From Flavobacteriales bacterium (GTDB lineage Bacteria > Bacteroidota > Bacteroidia > Flavobacteriales > Schleiferiaceae): 58,012 nt of DNA. The position numbers were made by a program, and so were the translations under genes. The notes under the pieces are model-generated. The model saw only the letters and a program-made list of their open reading frames with translations, made no database searches and had not been told where the DNA came from. Shown piece after piece: positions 18,491 to 27,521 of the stretch (position 1 is its first letter; each line of letters begins with the position of its first letter). The stretch lies in assembly GCA_002707525.1 (NCBI GenBank), contig PAND01000028.1, forward strand, positions 1 to 58,012, written 5' to 3'.

Positions 18491-19336
18491 TTAAAAATCT
18501 CCTAGTGTTTCTTCGTTTTGAGCGAGTGCCGTCAAAAGTTGTTCGTCATTTGGTGCAACACCGTGCCATTTATGTGTTCCCATCATAAAATCTACTCCAT
18601 TACCCATTTCAGTATGGAGCAAAATACATACCGGTTTACCTTTACCGAGTTTGCTTTTTGCATCAGTGATTGCCCTGTCTATGGCTTCAAGGTTATTGCC
18701 ATCTTTAACATGAATCACCTCCCAATCAAATGCTTTGAATTTTGCACCAATTGAGCCCATTGCTAAAACATCATCTGTGGAGCCATCTATTTGCTTTTCA
18801 TTGACATCTACGGCGGCGATTAAATTATCAACTTTTTTTGCTGAGGCATACATCACTGCTTCCCAAATTTGTCCTTCTTGCAATTCGCCGTCTCCATGCA
18901 ACGTGTAAACAATACTATTGTCTTTATTCAATTTCTTTGAGGTGGCTGCGCCTATAGCAACGCTCAATCCTTGACCAAGTGATCCAGATGCAATTCGTAT
19001 GCCCTCAAGTCCTTCATGGGTTGTTGGATGGCCTTGCAGTCGCGAGTTTAGTTTTCTGAATGTAGCCAATTCACTAACCTTAAAATAGCCAACTCTTGCT
19101 AGAACAGAATAAATTACGGGACTTATATGCCCGTTGGACAAAAAGAACACGTCTTCATCTATACCGTTCATTTGAAAATCTTTTGGTTGGTGATTCATAT
19201 GTTTGAAGTACAGTGAAACCAGGTACTCCACGCAACCTAAAGATCCTCCTGGATGACCTGAATTAACAGCATGAACCATTCTTACAATGTCTCTTCGAAC
19301 TTGACTAACGACGGCTTGAAGGTTATCCTGTGGCAT
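18491..19336 (-). CDS. Transketolase, N-terminal half (split subunit)
   Basis: A 281-residue protein matching the thiamine-diphosphate-binding domain of transketolase. Motifs are MVHAVNSGHPGGSLG near the N terminus with a conserved His, GSLGQGLSVAIGAA, and the cofactor magnesium motif GDGELQEGQIWEA followed by Asn in AAVDVNEKQ. It ends with the conserved THKWHGVAPND region. It acts with the C-half encoded at 16143-17099. The VWA gene lies between the two halves, which is unusual since they normally adjoin. It is the first gene of the operon, with a candidate promoter 26-54 bases upstream. Confidence 0.92.
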   Translation of the reverse strand: MPQDNLQAVVSQVRRDIVRMVHAVNSGHPGGSLGCVEYLVSLYFKHMNHQPKDFQMNGIDEDVFFLSNGHISPVIYSVLARVGYFKVSELATFRKLNSRLQGHPTTHEGLEGIRIASGSLGQGLSVAIGAATSKKLNKDNSIVYTLHGDGELQEGQIWEAVMYASAKKVDNLIAAVDVNEKQIDGSTDDVLAMGSIGAKFKAFDWEVIHVKDGNNLEAIDRAITDAKSKLGKGKPVCILLHTEMGNGVDFMMGTHKWHGVAPNDEQLLTALAQNEETLGDF

Positions 19337-19361
19337 CTTAATTTCTTATTGATTACAAGTA

Positions 19362-19390
19362 CTAAAATAGTCCAATTCTACAGGGTTCAA
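19362..19390 (-). promoter_or_regulatory. Candidate promoter of the transketolase operon
   Basis: On the minus strand TTG (19390-19388), an 18-base spacer and TATTTTAG (19369-19362) precede the transketolase N-half start at 19336. The second box differs from the Bacteroidota consensus TAnnTTTG by one base. Distance to the start codon allows a short leader of about 20 bases. Seen by eye only. Confidence 0.42.
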
Positions 19391-19420
19391 GGAAATAATC
19401 TATTCTCTTCTATACACAGG

Positions 19421-19448
19421 TTGCTAACAAAGATTACAATTATATTTG
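19421..19448 (+). promoter_or_regulatory. Promoter of ychF, Bacteroidota type
   Basis: TTG at 19421-19423, a 17-base spacer and TATATTTG at 19441-19448 match the Bacteroidota consensus TTG-N(17-23)-TAnnTTTG fully. A start of transcription near 19455 would leave a leader of roughly 14 bases before the ATG at 19469. This also argues against the longer reading frame that begins at 19271 inside the divergent transketolase gene. Confidence 0.72.
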
Positions 19449-19468
19449 CGGGCTTAAAGCATTATGAA

Positions 19469-20560
19469 ATGAAGTGTGGAATTGTTGGTTTGCCAAACGT
19501 GGGAAAAAGTACGTTGTTCAACTGTTTATCAAGCGCGAAAGCGCAAGCTGCGAATTATCCGTTTTGTACAATCGAACCTAACGTTGGTCAGGTTACCGTG
19601 CCGGATCTTCGATTAGAGCGTTTAGCTGAATTGGTCAATCCTGAAAAAGTACAAGCAGCAAATGTCGAAATTGTAGATATTGCCGGCTTGGTACGCGGTG
19701 CTTCCAAAGGGGAAGGTCTTGGTAATCAGTTTTTAGGTAATATACGTGAAACCAATGCCATCATTCATGTTCTAAGATGTTTTGAGAATGAAAATGTAAC
19801 GCATGTTGACGGCTCTATAGATCCTATTCGGGATAAAGAGACTATTGATATAGAATTGCAGCTAAAAGACTTAGAAACTGTTGAGAAAAGGCTTGAAAAG
19901 GCCAAAAAAATGGCAAAAAGTGGCGAAAAAGAAGCAAAACTGAATGTGGAGACCTTAGAGCGATTATGTGCTTTCCTACTAGAGAGCAAGAACGTGAGAG
20001 GCTTTGAGAGGAATGATAGAGATGATGCACTCTTAAAAGAAATGCAACTATTGACCGACAAACCTGTATTGTACTTGTGTAATGTAGGGGAAAGTGATGC
20101 TCGTGAAGGGAATTCCCATGTGCAAAGGGTTCGCGCCATGGCAAAAACGGAAAATGCCGGATGTTTACACATTGCTGTGAGCACTGAAAGTGATATTGCT
20201 GAACTGGAAACTTATGAGGAAAAGCAAATGTTTCTTGAGGAACTCGGACTAGAAGATGCTGGTGTTAATCGCGTGATTCGTGAGGCCTACAACCTACTTC
20301 AATTACAGACTTACTTTACAGCTGGAGTTAAAGAAGTTCGTGCTTGGACGATTAAGCGAGATTTTACAGCACCACAAGCTGCAGGAGTTATTCACACAGA
20401 TTTTGAAAATGGATTTATTCGCGCCGAAGTAATCTCGTTTGAAGATTACGATCAATTTGGATCTGAAAATGCTGTAAAAGAGGCAGGTAAAATGCGTGTG
20501 GAAGGCAAAGAGTACATGGTACAAGACGGCGATGTGATGCACTTCCGCTTTAATGTGTAA
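19469..20560 (+). CDS. ychF: Redox-regulated ATPase YchF (OBG family)
   Basis: A universally conserved P-loop NTPase of the OBG family that binds ATP rather than GTP and associates with ribosomes. The 363-residue length is exact for the family. G1 is GLPNVGKST at residues 6-14, then YPFCTIEPNVG in the switch region, VDIAGLVRGASKGEGLGNQFL (G3 region), a helical insertion at about 130-200, and a C-terminal TGS domain with the typical ending VQDGDVMHFRFNV. The open frame extends to 19271, but that part overlaps the transketolase gene and its promoter, so MKCGIVGLPN at 19469 is the start. It appears monocistronic. Confidence 0.97.
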   Translation: MKCGIVGLPNVGKSTLFNCLSSAKAQAANYPFCTIEPNVGQVTVPDLRLERLAELVNPEKVQAANVEIVDIAGLVRGASKGEGLGNQFLGNIRETNAIIHVLRCFENENVTHVDGSIDPIRDKETIDIELQLKDLETVEKRLEKAKKMAKSGEKEAKLNVETLERLCAFLLESKNVRGFERNDRDDALLKEMQLLTDKPVLYLCNVGESDAREGNSHVQRVRAMAKTENAGCLHIAVSTESDIAELETYEEKQMFLEELGLEDAGVNRVIREAYNLLQLQTYFTAGVKEVRAWTIKRDFTAPQAAGVIHTDFENGFIRAEVISFEDYDQFGSENAVKEAGKMRVEGKEYMVQDGDVMHFRFNV

Positions 20561-20590
20561 AACCTGTGCAAATAAACCTGTCTCATAGCC

Positions 20591-20620
20591 TTGAAATCGA
20601 CTTGCATCTCTTTATTTTAG
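20591..20620 (+). promoter_or_regulatory. Candidate promoter of the parE-parC operon
   Basis: TTG at 20591-20593, a 19-base spacer and TATTTTAG at 20613-20620. The second box is the same one-base variant (TTAG for TTTG) as upstream of the transketolase operon. It would start transcription about 15 bases before the ATG at 20643. Confidence 0.5.
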
Positions 20621-20642
20621 GTAGCTAACGATTTTAAGTAAA

Positions 20643-22514
20643 ATGTCACAACAATCTAACTATACTGAGGCCAATATACGCTCCTTGGAGTGGGATGAGC
20701 ACATCCGTTTACGCCCCGGAATGTATATTGGAAAATTGGGCGATGGAAAGAGCCCAGACGATGGTATTTACATACTCTTAAAGGAAGTCTTGGACAATTC
20801 CATTGATGAGTTCGTTATGGGTGCAGGAAAGACAATCGAAGTGAAAATTTCCGATGGTCTAGTTGTTGTGCGTGATTACGGGAGGGGTATTCCGCTTGGG
20901 AAGGTGGTTGATGTGGTTTCAAAGATTAACACCGGTGCCAAGTACGATAGCAAAGCATTTAAAAAATCAGTCGGTTTAAATGGAGTAGGAGCTAAAGCTG
21001 TTAATGCACTTTCAACAGAATTCATAGTCCAAGCATTTCGGGACGGAAAAACGAAACGGGCCAAGTTTGAAAACGGTAAAATAGCGGAAGACGATGCTAT
21101 AATTGAAAGCACTCAGCGCAAGGGGACCAAGGTTTCATTTCGTCCTGATTCTGAAATATTTGTTAATTACCGCTACATTCTAGAGTACGTAGAAAAAATG
21201 CTCTGGAATTATGCCTATCTCAATCCAGGGCTAACATTGTATTTGAACGGTGAAAAGTTCTACAGTGAAAACGGTCTTAAAGATTTACTTCAAGACAACC
21301 TTGACGGCAATACTATTCATGATATCATACATCTTAAGGGTGAAGATATTGAAGTAGCCCTGACGCATAGCGAGCGAATGCAAGGAGAACAATTTTACAG
21401 TTTTGTCAACGGACAACATACCACGCAAGGGGGTACGCATCAAAATGCGTTTCGCGAAGCCTTGGTGGCAACAATGCGTGACTTTTACAGTAAAAACTTC
21501 GACGCTTCTGACGTTAGAAGTTGCGTCATAGGTGCAATTTCATTGAAAGTCATGGAGCCTGTATTTGAATCGCAAACGAAGACTAAGCTGGGCTCCTTAG
21601 AAATGGCTCCAGGCGAAATTCATGTGAGAACCTTTGTGATTAATTTCATGAAGAAGGAACTTGATAATTATTTGCACAGAAATACCGCGGTTGCAGAGGC
21701 GATTCTTAAAAAGATTCAGCGTGCAGAGCGCGAACGCAAGGATCTTCAGGGCATACGTAAATTAGCTCGTGAAAGGGCAAAGAAGGCATCGCTACACAAT
21801 AAAAAACTCAGAGATTGTAGGGTTCACTTGAACGACAAAAAGGCTAGTCCAAAGGGAGATAGAAGATTGGAGTCTACGTTATTCATCACGGAGGGTGATA
21901 GTGCATCAGGCTCTATTACTAAAAGTCGTGATGTGAATACTCAAGCGGTATTTTCTTTGAAAGGCAAGCCGCTTAATAGTTTTGGATTGACTAAAAAAGT
22001 AGTCTATGAAAACGAAGAGTTCAACTTATTACAAGCTGCCCTGAATATTGAAGAAGGGTTGGATGATTTAAGGTATAACAATGTGGTGATTGCCACAGAT
22101 GCTGATGTAGATGGCATGCATATCCGTTTACTACTGATTACGTTCTTCTTACAGTTCTTCCCAGAGCTCGTTAAGGAGGGACACTTATACATCTTACAAA
22201 CACCGTTGTTTCGTGTGAGAAATAAGAAAGAGACAAGGTATTGTTACTCCAACGAAGAGAAGAATGCTGCTATTGGAGTTTTAGGACCTAAGCCTGAGAT
22301 AACACGATTCAAGGGTTTAGGTGAAATCAGTCCGGATGAATTTAAATACTTTATTGGTCAAGATATACGTCTTGAGCCAGTGATGATTAGTAAAGATTAC
22401 CGGTCGGAAGACTTATTGACATTTTACATGGGCAAAAACACACCTAAACGTCAAGAGTTTATCATTGAGAATTTAAGGGTTGAAAAAAACCTTGAAGAAG
22501 AATTTCTGAATTAA
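20643..22514 (+). CDS. parE: Type IIA DNA topoisomerase subunit B (topoisomerase IV ParE-type)
   Basis: ATPase and Toprim subunit of a type IIA topoisomerase, 623 residues. The GHKL ATPase domain has [24 protein letters not shown] and [16 protein letters not shown]. The Toprim domain carries EGDSASGS and the [10 protein letters not shown] magnesium-binding motif. The direct coupling to a GyrA/ParC-type gene (start codon overlaps this stop by one base) and the length favour topoisomerase IV rather than gyrase, which is normally encoded elsewhere in Bacteroidota. The gyrase alternative cannot be fully excluded without finding a second gene pair in the genome. Confidence 0.9.
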   Translation: MSQQSNYTEANIRSLEWDEHIRLRPGMYIGKLGDGKSPDDGIYILLKEVLDNSIDEFVMGAGKTIEVKISDGLVVVRDYGRGIPLGKVVDVVSKINTGAKYDSKAFKKSVGLNGVGAKAVNALSTEFIVQAFRDGKTKRAKFENGKIAEDDAIIESTQRKGTKVSFRPDSEIFVNYRYILEYVEKMLWNYAYLNPGLTLYLNGEKFYSENGLKDLLQDNLDGNTIHDIIHLKGEDIEVALTHSERMQGEQFYSFVNGQHTTQGGTHQNAFREALVATMRDFYSKNFDASDVRSCVIGAISLKVMEPVFESQTKTKLGSLEMAPGEIHVRTFVINFMKKELDNYLHRNTAVAEAILKKIQRAERERKDLQGIRKLARERAKKASLHNKKLRDCRVHLNDKKASPKGDRRLESTLFITEGDSASGSITKSRDVNTQAVFSLKGKPLNSFGLTKKVVYENEEFNLLQAALNIEEGLDDLRYNNVVIATDADVDGMHIRLLLITFFLQFFPELVKEGHLYILQTPLFRVRNKKETRYCYSNEEKNAAIGVLGPKPEITRFKGLGEISPDEFKYFIGQDIRLEPVMISKDYRSEDLLTFYMGKNTPKRQEFIIENLRVEKNLEEEFLN

Positions 22515-25177
22515 TGAGCGAAGAATTAGATCCACAAACGGATGGTTTAGATCCTGAAATGCAATCGGATCCCATACATGATGAAGGAACTCGAATTACG
22601 CGTGTTTCTGGTATGTATGAAGATTACTTTTTGGATTATGCTTCGTACGTAATCCTTGAACGCGCCGTACCGGCATTAAATGATGGTTTAAAACCTGTTC
22701 AGAGACGTTTACTTCATGCAATGAAGGAAATGGATGACGGTCGTTTTCATAAAGTTGCCAATATAATTGGACAAACTATGCGATTCCATCCTCACGGAGA
22801 TGCCTCAATTGGAGATGCCTTGGTGCAGATGGGACAAAAAGACTTACTCATTGATTGCCAGGGGAATTGGGGTAATATCCTCACTGGTGATGGGGCAGCG
22901 GCAGCTCGATACATAGAAGCACGTTTAACCAAATTTGCTCTTCATGTAGCCTATAGTCCAAAAGTTACCGAATGGCAGCTTTCTTACGACGGTAGAGCCA
23001 ATGAGCCATTGCACTTGCCTATGAAATTCCCTATGCTTTTAGCAATGGGGGTAGAGGGTATTGCCGTTGGTCTCAGTACCAAAATATTACCGCATAATTT
23101 CAATGAACTCATTGATGCCTCAATAAAGGTTTTACAAGGTAAATCGTTTAAGTTGGTTCCGGATTTTCCTACTGGGGGACAAGCAGATTTTTCGAATTAC
23201 AACAACGGCTTAAGAGGCTCAAGGGTGCGTGTTCGAGCGAAAATTTCTCAGTTGGATAAAAACACATTGGTCATTACTGAAATTCCCTTCAGTACAACAA
23301 CCCAAAGTTTGATTGATTCCATTCTTAAGGCCAACGATAAGGGTAAAATCAAGGTTAAAAAGATTGAAGACAATACCGCGGAAAACGTTGAAATATTGGT
23401 GCATTTACCCAACGGAATAAGTCCAGATAAGACTATTGATGCATTATATGCTTTTACGAACTGTGAGGTGAGCATTGCACCTCTTTCGTGCAGTATTCAC
23501 GAAGATACTCCTCTATTTATTGGGGTTTCAGAGATTTTGAATCGGTCTACTGAGGCTACAAAGCAAGTTTTAAAGGCAGAGCTAGAAGTACGACTAAAAG
23601 AGCTGCAAGAACAATGGCATTTTTCTTCTTTGGAACGCATTTTCATTGAAAAGAAAATTTATCGTGACATCGAAGATGCCGAGACGTGGGATGAGGTTCT
23701 TGAGTTCATTGAAAAAGGTTTACTACCTCATATAGGTCATTTGATGCGCGCAGTGACCCAAGAAGATATCATTCGACTGACAGAGATCAAAATCAAACGT
23801 ATTTCAAAATTTGACACGAACAAAGCCAACGATAAGATATTAGAATTGGAAGGTAAGATAGATGCGGTCAAATACGATCTGAATCATTTAGTAGAATATG
23901 CAATCACCTACTTTAAAGACTTAAAGGATAAGTTTGGTAAGGACCGCGGACGCAAAACAGAAATTGCCACTTTTGATAGTGTGGAGGCGGCAAAAGTGGT
24001 TATTCGAAATCAGAAACTCTATGTCAATAGAGAAGAAGGTTTTGTTGGAACCGCTATGAAACGTGATGAGTACATCGCAGATTGTTCGGACATTGATGAT
24101 ATCATTGTAATCCGACGCGACGGAAAATATTCCGTGAGTAAAGTAAAGGATAAGGCATTCTTTGGTAAAGATATACTGCACGTTGCAGTGTGGAAGAAAG
24201 GTGATGAACGCACTGTTTATAATGCCATTTATTTGGATGGTAAATCAAAAGTGAGCTATGTCAAGCGCTTCATTGTTAAATCTATAACTAGAGACCGCGA
24301 ATATGAACTTACCCAAGGCTTTGCACATTCTAAAATCACTTATTTAACCGTAAACCCTAACGGTGAAGCGGAAAAAGTCTTTGTTCTGCTGCGTCAATTA
24401 GCAAAACTTAAGAAGTTAAAAATCGATCTTGACTTTGCAGATCTCGCAATTAAAGGCCGCGCTTCAAAAGGTAATATTGTTACGAAGTTTCCAGTTAAGC
24501 GGATTGAGTTGAAAGAAAAAGGCGAAAGCACGCTCGAGGCCCGGAAAGTTTGGTTTGACCAAACTGTTCAACGATTGAATAGCGATGAAAGAGGAAGGCT
24601 AGTAGGGAGCTTTAAAGGAGAAGACCGGTTATTGATAGCTTCAAATAACGGTACATTAAAGGTTGTAGTTCCTGAGTTGTCGCTCCACTTTGATTCGGAC
24701 ATGGTGTATTTGGAGAAATTAGAGATGAATCGGCCAATTAGTGCTGTTTATTTTGACGGAGAGAAAGGGCGCTATTTTGTGAAACGATTTGATTGGGAAG
24801 GTGGTGATAAAGAAATAAATATTATTACCGCACATCCCAAAAGTGAACTAAGCTATCTGTCAAATGCTTCAAGTCCCGTTATCCAAATGGTCTACCGTAA
24901 GTTGGGTGGTGATGTCAGGGAGCCTGAGAGGGTTGTTTTAAGTGATTTCATTTCTGTTAAAGGAATAGCAGCAAAAGGTAATCAATTGACTATTGAGACC
25001 TTAAACAAGGTGGTAGGATTGGATCCGTTGCCTGAACAAGAGCCACAATTGGTTGTTGAAGAAATGGCTTCAATGGATAACCCGGTTATTGAAGAAATAG
25101 TAGAGGAAGATACGTCTTCAGATGAAAAACCATTTACCGGTGAAGATGAACCACCGCAGATAACTTTAGACTTTTAA
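22514..25177 (+). CDS. parC: Type IIA DNA topoisomerase subunit A (topoisomerase IV ParC-type)
   Basis: DNA-breaking subunit, 887 residues. The winged-helix region shows RFHPHGDASIGDALVQMGQ and the catalytic tyrosine is Y133 in AAARYIEARLT. At the position equal to the quinolone-contact Ser83 of E. coli GyrA this protein has Ala followed by Ser. A long coiled-coil arm (about 360-480) is followed by a C-terminal propeller-like domain and an acidic tail (EEIVEEDTSSDEKPF) common in this Bacteroidota form. A perfect GyrA-box is not visible, consistent with ParC. It overlaps parE by one base and is followed after three bases by a T9SS gene. Confidence 0.9.
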   Translation: MSEELDPQTDGLDPEMQSDPIHDEGTRITRVSGMYEDYFLDYASYVILERAVPALNDGLKPVQRRLLHAMKEMDDGRFHKVANIIGQTMRFHPHGDASIGDALVQMGQKDLLIDCQGNWGNILTGDGAAAARYIEARLTKFALHVAYSPKVTEWQLSYDGRANEPLHLPMKFPMLLAMGVEGIAVGLSTKILPHNFNELIDASIKVLQGKSFKLVPDFPTGGQADFSNYNNGLRGSRVRVRAKISQLDKNTLVITEIPFSTTTQSLIDSILKANDKGKIKVKKIEDNTAENVEILVHLPNGISPDKTIDALYAFTNCEVSIAPLSCSIHEDTPLFIGVSEILNRSTEATKQVLKAELEVRLKELQEQWHFSSLERIFIEKKIYRDIEDAETWDEVLEFIEKGLLPHIGHLMRAVTQEDIIRLTEIKIKRISKFDTNKANDKILELEGKIDAVKYDLNHLVEYAITYFKDLKDKFGKDRGRKTEIATFDSVEAAKVVIRNQKLYVNREEGFVGTAMKRDEYIADCSDIDDIIVIRRDGKYSVSKVKDKAFFGKDILHVAVWKKGDERTVYNAIYLDGKSKVSYVKRFIVKSITRDREYELTQGFAHSKITYLTVNPNGEAEKVFVLLRQLAKLKKLKIDLDFADLAIKGRASKGNIVTKFPVKRIELKEKGESTLEARKVWFDQTVQRLNSDERGRLVGSFKGEDRLLIASNNGTLKVVVPELSLHFDSDMVYLEKLEMNRPISAVYFDGEKGRYFVKRFDWEGGDKEINIITAHPKSELSYLSNASSPVIQMVYRKLGGDVREPERVVLSDFISVKGIAAKGNQLTIETLNKVVGLDPLPEQEPQLVVEEMASMDNPVIEEIVEEDTSSDEKPFTGEDEPPQITLDF

Positions 25178-25180
25178 TTC

Positions 25181-26779
25181 ATGAAAAAGATATTCCTCCT
25201 GTTTACCCTGACCATAGGAGGTCTAGTCTATGCTCAATCTAGCTTGAATATTTCTTTAATAGGTAGAGCAAGCTATTTAAACGATAATAATGACATTTGG
25301 GGCTATACTGATTCCGTTGGAACAGAATACGCATTAGTAGGCACCTTAGCCGGAGTAAGCATAGTAGATGTGTCTTCCTCGGCGCAACCTATGAAGAAGC
25401 AGTTCATACAAGGCCCTTACAGTACATGGCGGGATTTGAAGACATGGAGTCATTATGCGTATGTAACTCATGATACTCCTTTTGCGTGGAATATGGTTCC
25501 AGATCAAGGGTTGCTCATCATTGATATGGATAGTGTGAATGAATCAAATGCAAGGTTTAAGGCGGTAAACTTCCCAATTCCTGACTCATTTGGCAATTTT
25601 GACACCTTAAAAACGATTCATAATTTATACATAGATGAAAAAGGGTTTTGCTATTTGTTCGGTGCTAATATCGGAATTGGCGGAGCTCTTATTTTTGACT
25701 TGAAAAGCGACCCATGGAATCCAACGTATGTTGGAATTTGGGATAGCTATTATTTGCACGACGGTATGGTAAGAGGAGACACCCTATGGGGCTCCGCTAT
25801 TAATGATGGTTTCTATGTGGTAGTGGATGTTGCAAATAAAGATTCAACATATTTAATGGCCTCCAAATCAACACCAAATACGTTTACCCATAATACCTGG
25901 ATAAGTGATGATAACCGTACTTTATTCACAACGGATGAGGTAGGCGGAGCCTTCTTAACCGCTTATGACGTGAGTGATCTTACAAACATGACGGAATTAG
26001 ATAGGATACAATCTTTACCAGGAACTATGGTCATTCCTCATAACGCTCATGTATATGGCGATTGGGTAGTAACCTCTTATTACACTTCCGGTGTTCAGAT
26101 TGTTGATGCAAAATATCCTGAATTACTAGTAGAGGTAGGCTATTACGATACATCACCTAATTTTAGTGGAAATGGATTTTACGGAAACTGGGGGGCATAT
26201 CCGTACTTCGAGTCGCAAAAAATAATTTGCTCTGATATAGAAGAAGGTTTACATGTGTTGAGTCCAAACTATGTAAATGCTTCAAGAGTACATGTTCAAG
26301 TGATAGATAGCATTACCGGAGCACCTTTGAGTAATGCAGTAATCAATATTAAAGATGCAGGTCTTGAAGAAACGAGCAGTATAGATGGTGTTGCAGATTT
26401 GGGCACACCTAACAAAGGCAAAGACTCTTTGTCCGTAACCTTAAACGGTTTTGTGACTGCAGAACACGAGTACAATTGGATTCCTGGAAGCTTTGATACT
26501 GTGCGAGTTGCCTTGCTTAATGTCAACAATATTGGAGTTGATAATAACCAAAGTATTGCTATAACCGTATATCCGAATCCCTCGAAAGGAAGGATTCAAT
26601 TAACTGGTATTACCTCAGGATCCTATGTATTAACGGATGTGAGTGGACGCGTTTTGGAAAAGGGAGTTATCCACGAAGAAAACTTCTGTATCTCAGGTCA
26701 ATTTTCTTCGGGACAATATCTTCTCCAAGTAATAAGTGGTGATCTACATAAAGTATTCCCCCTTTCGCTGCAACTTTAA
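25181..26779 (+). CDS. Secreted choice-of-anchor B family protein with T9SS sorting domain
   Basis: A 532-residue exported protein. A signal peptide (1-18, ending LVYAQ) is followed by a beta-propeller of LVIVD-like repeats, for example ALVGTLAGVSIVDVS, GLLIIDMD and SGVQIVDAKYPELLVEVGYY, typical of the choice-of-anchor B family. A Cna-B-like domain follows at about 375-445 (DSITGAPLSNAVINIKDAG). The last 75 residues are a type A T9SS sorting domain (VYPNPSKGRIQLTG, TDVSGRVLEKG, GQYLLQV). It starts three bases after parC, probably in the same transcript, and its stop overlaps the convergent LOG gene by four bases. Substrate or partner unknown. Confidence 0.85.
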   Translation: MKKIFLLFTLTIGGLVYAQSSLNISLIGRASYLNDNNDIWGYTDSVGTEYALVGTLAGVSIVDVSSSAQPMKKQFIQGPYSTWRDLKTWSHYAYVTHDTPFAWNMVPDQGLLIIDMDSVNESNARFKAVNFPIPDSFGNFDTLKTIHNLYIDEKGFCYLFGANIGIGGALIFDLKSDPWNPTYVGIWDSYYLHDGMVRGDTLWGSAINDGFYVVVDVANKDSTYLMASKSTPNTFTHNTWISDDNRTLFTTDEVGGAFLTAYDVSDLTNMTELDRIQSLPGTMVIPHNAHVYGDWVVTSYYTSGVQIVDAKYPELLVEVGYYDTSPNFSGNGFYGNWGAYPYFESQKIICSDIEEGLHVLSPNYVNASRVHVQVIDSITGAPLSNAVINIKDAGLEETSSIDGVADLGTPNKGKDSLSVTLNGFVTAEHEYNWIPGSFDTVRVALLNVNNIGVDNNQSIAITVYPNPSKGRIQLTGITSGSYVLTDVSGRVLEKGVIHEENFCISGQFSSGQYLLQVISGDLHKVFPLSLQL

Positions 26780-27462
26780 AAGTTCGTAGTGTATCCTTTT
26801 GTTTTGTAGAATTCTTCAATGATGTTGACGACCTCTTCTTTGCTATCTGCAATACGAATTAGATCAGTGTCGTCTGGACTGATTTTACCAGTAGCCTTCA
26901 AAGTATCATTGATCCAATCCTTGAGTCCTTCCCAGAATGCAGCTCCATAGAGTACAATAGGGAATTGGCTTATTTTTTTTGTTTGAACTAACGTAACGGC
27001 TTCAAATAATTCATCTAATGTTCCAAATCCACCTGGCATTACAACGAAAGCTTGGCTGTATTTTACGAACATCACTTTACGAGCGAAGAAATAATCAAAA
27101 TTTAGATTTTTATCGTGATCTATATAGGGGTTGCTATTTTGTTCAAAGGGTAGGTCAATGTTCAGCCCTACACTTGGTCCTGCACCCTTTTGAGCTCCTT
27201 TATTTGCAGCTTCCATGATACCTGGGCCACCACCAGTAATGATTCCGTACCCCTTTTTTGTGAGTTGCTCGGCAATATCTGTTGCTGCTTGAAGGTATTC
27301 AGGTTCCGTAGTATTCGTTCTTGCAGATCCAAAGATGCTTACACAAGGTCCAATTCTTCTAAGGCTTTCATAGCCTTCTACAAATTCAGACATGATTTTA
27401 AAAAGTGCCCAGCTGTCATTTGACTTAATTTCAGTCCAGGTCTTGCGATTCAAATTATTCAT
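26776..27462 (-). CDS. LOG-family protein (TIGR00730), nucleotide phosphoribohydrolase-like
   Basis: A 228-residue Rossmann-fold protein of the lysine-decarboxylase-like LOG family. The family motif PGGFGTLDE is present near residue 143, with GGGPGIMEAANKGA upstream and a conserved Arg-Lys in FARKVMF. LOG proteins cleave nucleoside 5'-monophosphates such as cytokinin riboside monophosphates into base and ribose 5-phosphate. The older label lysine decarboxylase is wrong for the family. It follows uvrA by 59 bases and closes the long minus-strand gene chain. Its 3' end overlaps the convergent secreted propeller gene by four bases. Confidence 0.9.
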   Translation of the reverse strand: MNNLNRKTWTEIKSNDSWALFKIMSEFVEGYESLRRIGPCVSIFGSARTNTTEPEYLQAATDIAEQLTKKGYGIITGGGPGIMEAANKGAQKGAGPSVGLNIDLPFEQNSNPYIDHDKNLNFDYFFARKVMFVKYSQAFVVMPGGFGTLDELFEAVTLVQTKKISQFPIVLYGAAFWEGLKDWINDTLKATGKISPDDTDLIRIADSKEEVVNIIEEFYKTKGYTTNF

Positions 27463-27521
27463 ATGTAATAGGTTGTTTGACCAATAAGGTACACAATAAT
27501 AAGTACGCGCTGAAGAACAAT

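Noticed and set aside
19271-19468. A 66-codon N-terminal extension of YchF
   Set aside because: It overlaps the divergent transketolase gene and the ychF promoter, and the 363-residue form is the family standard.
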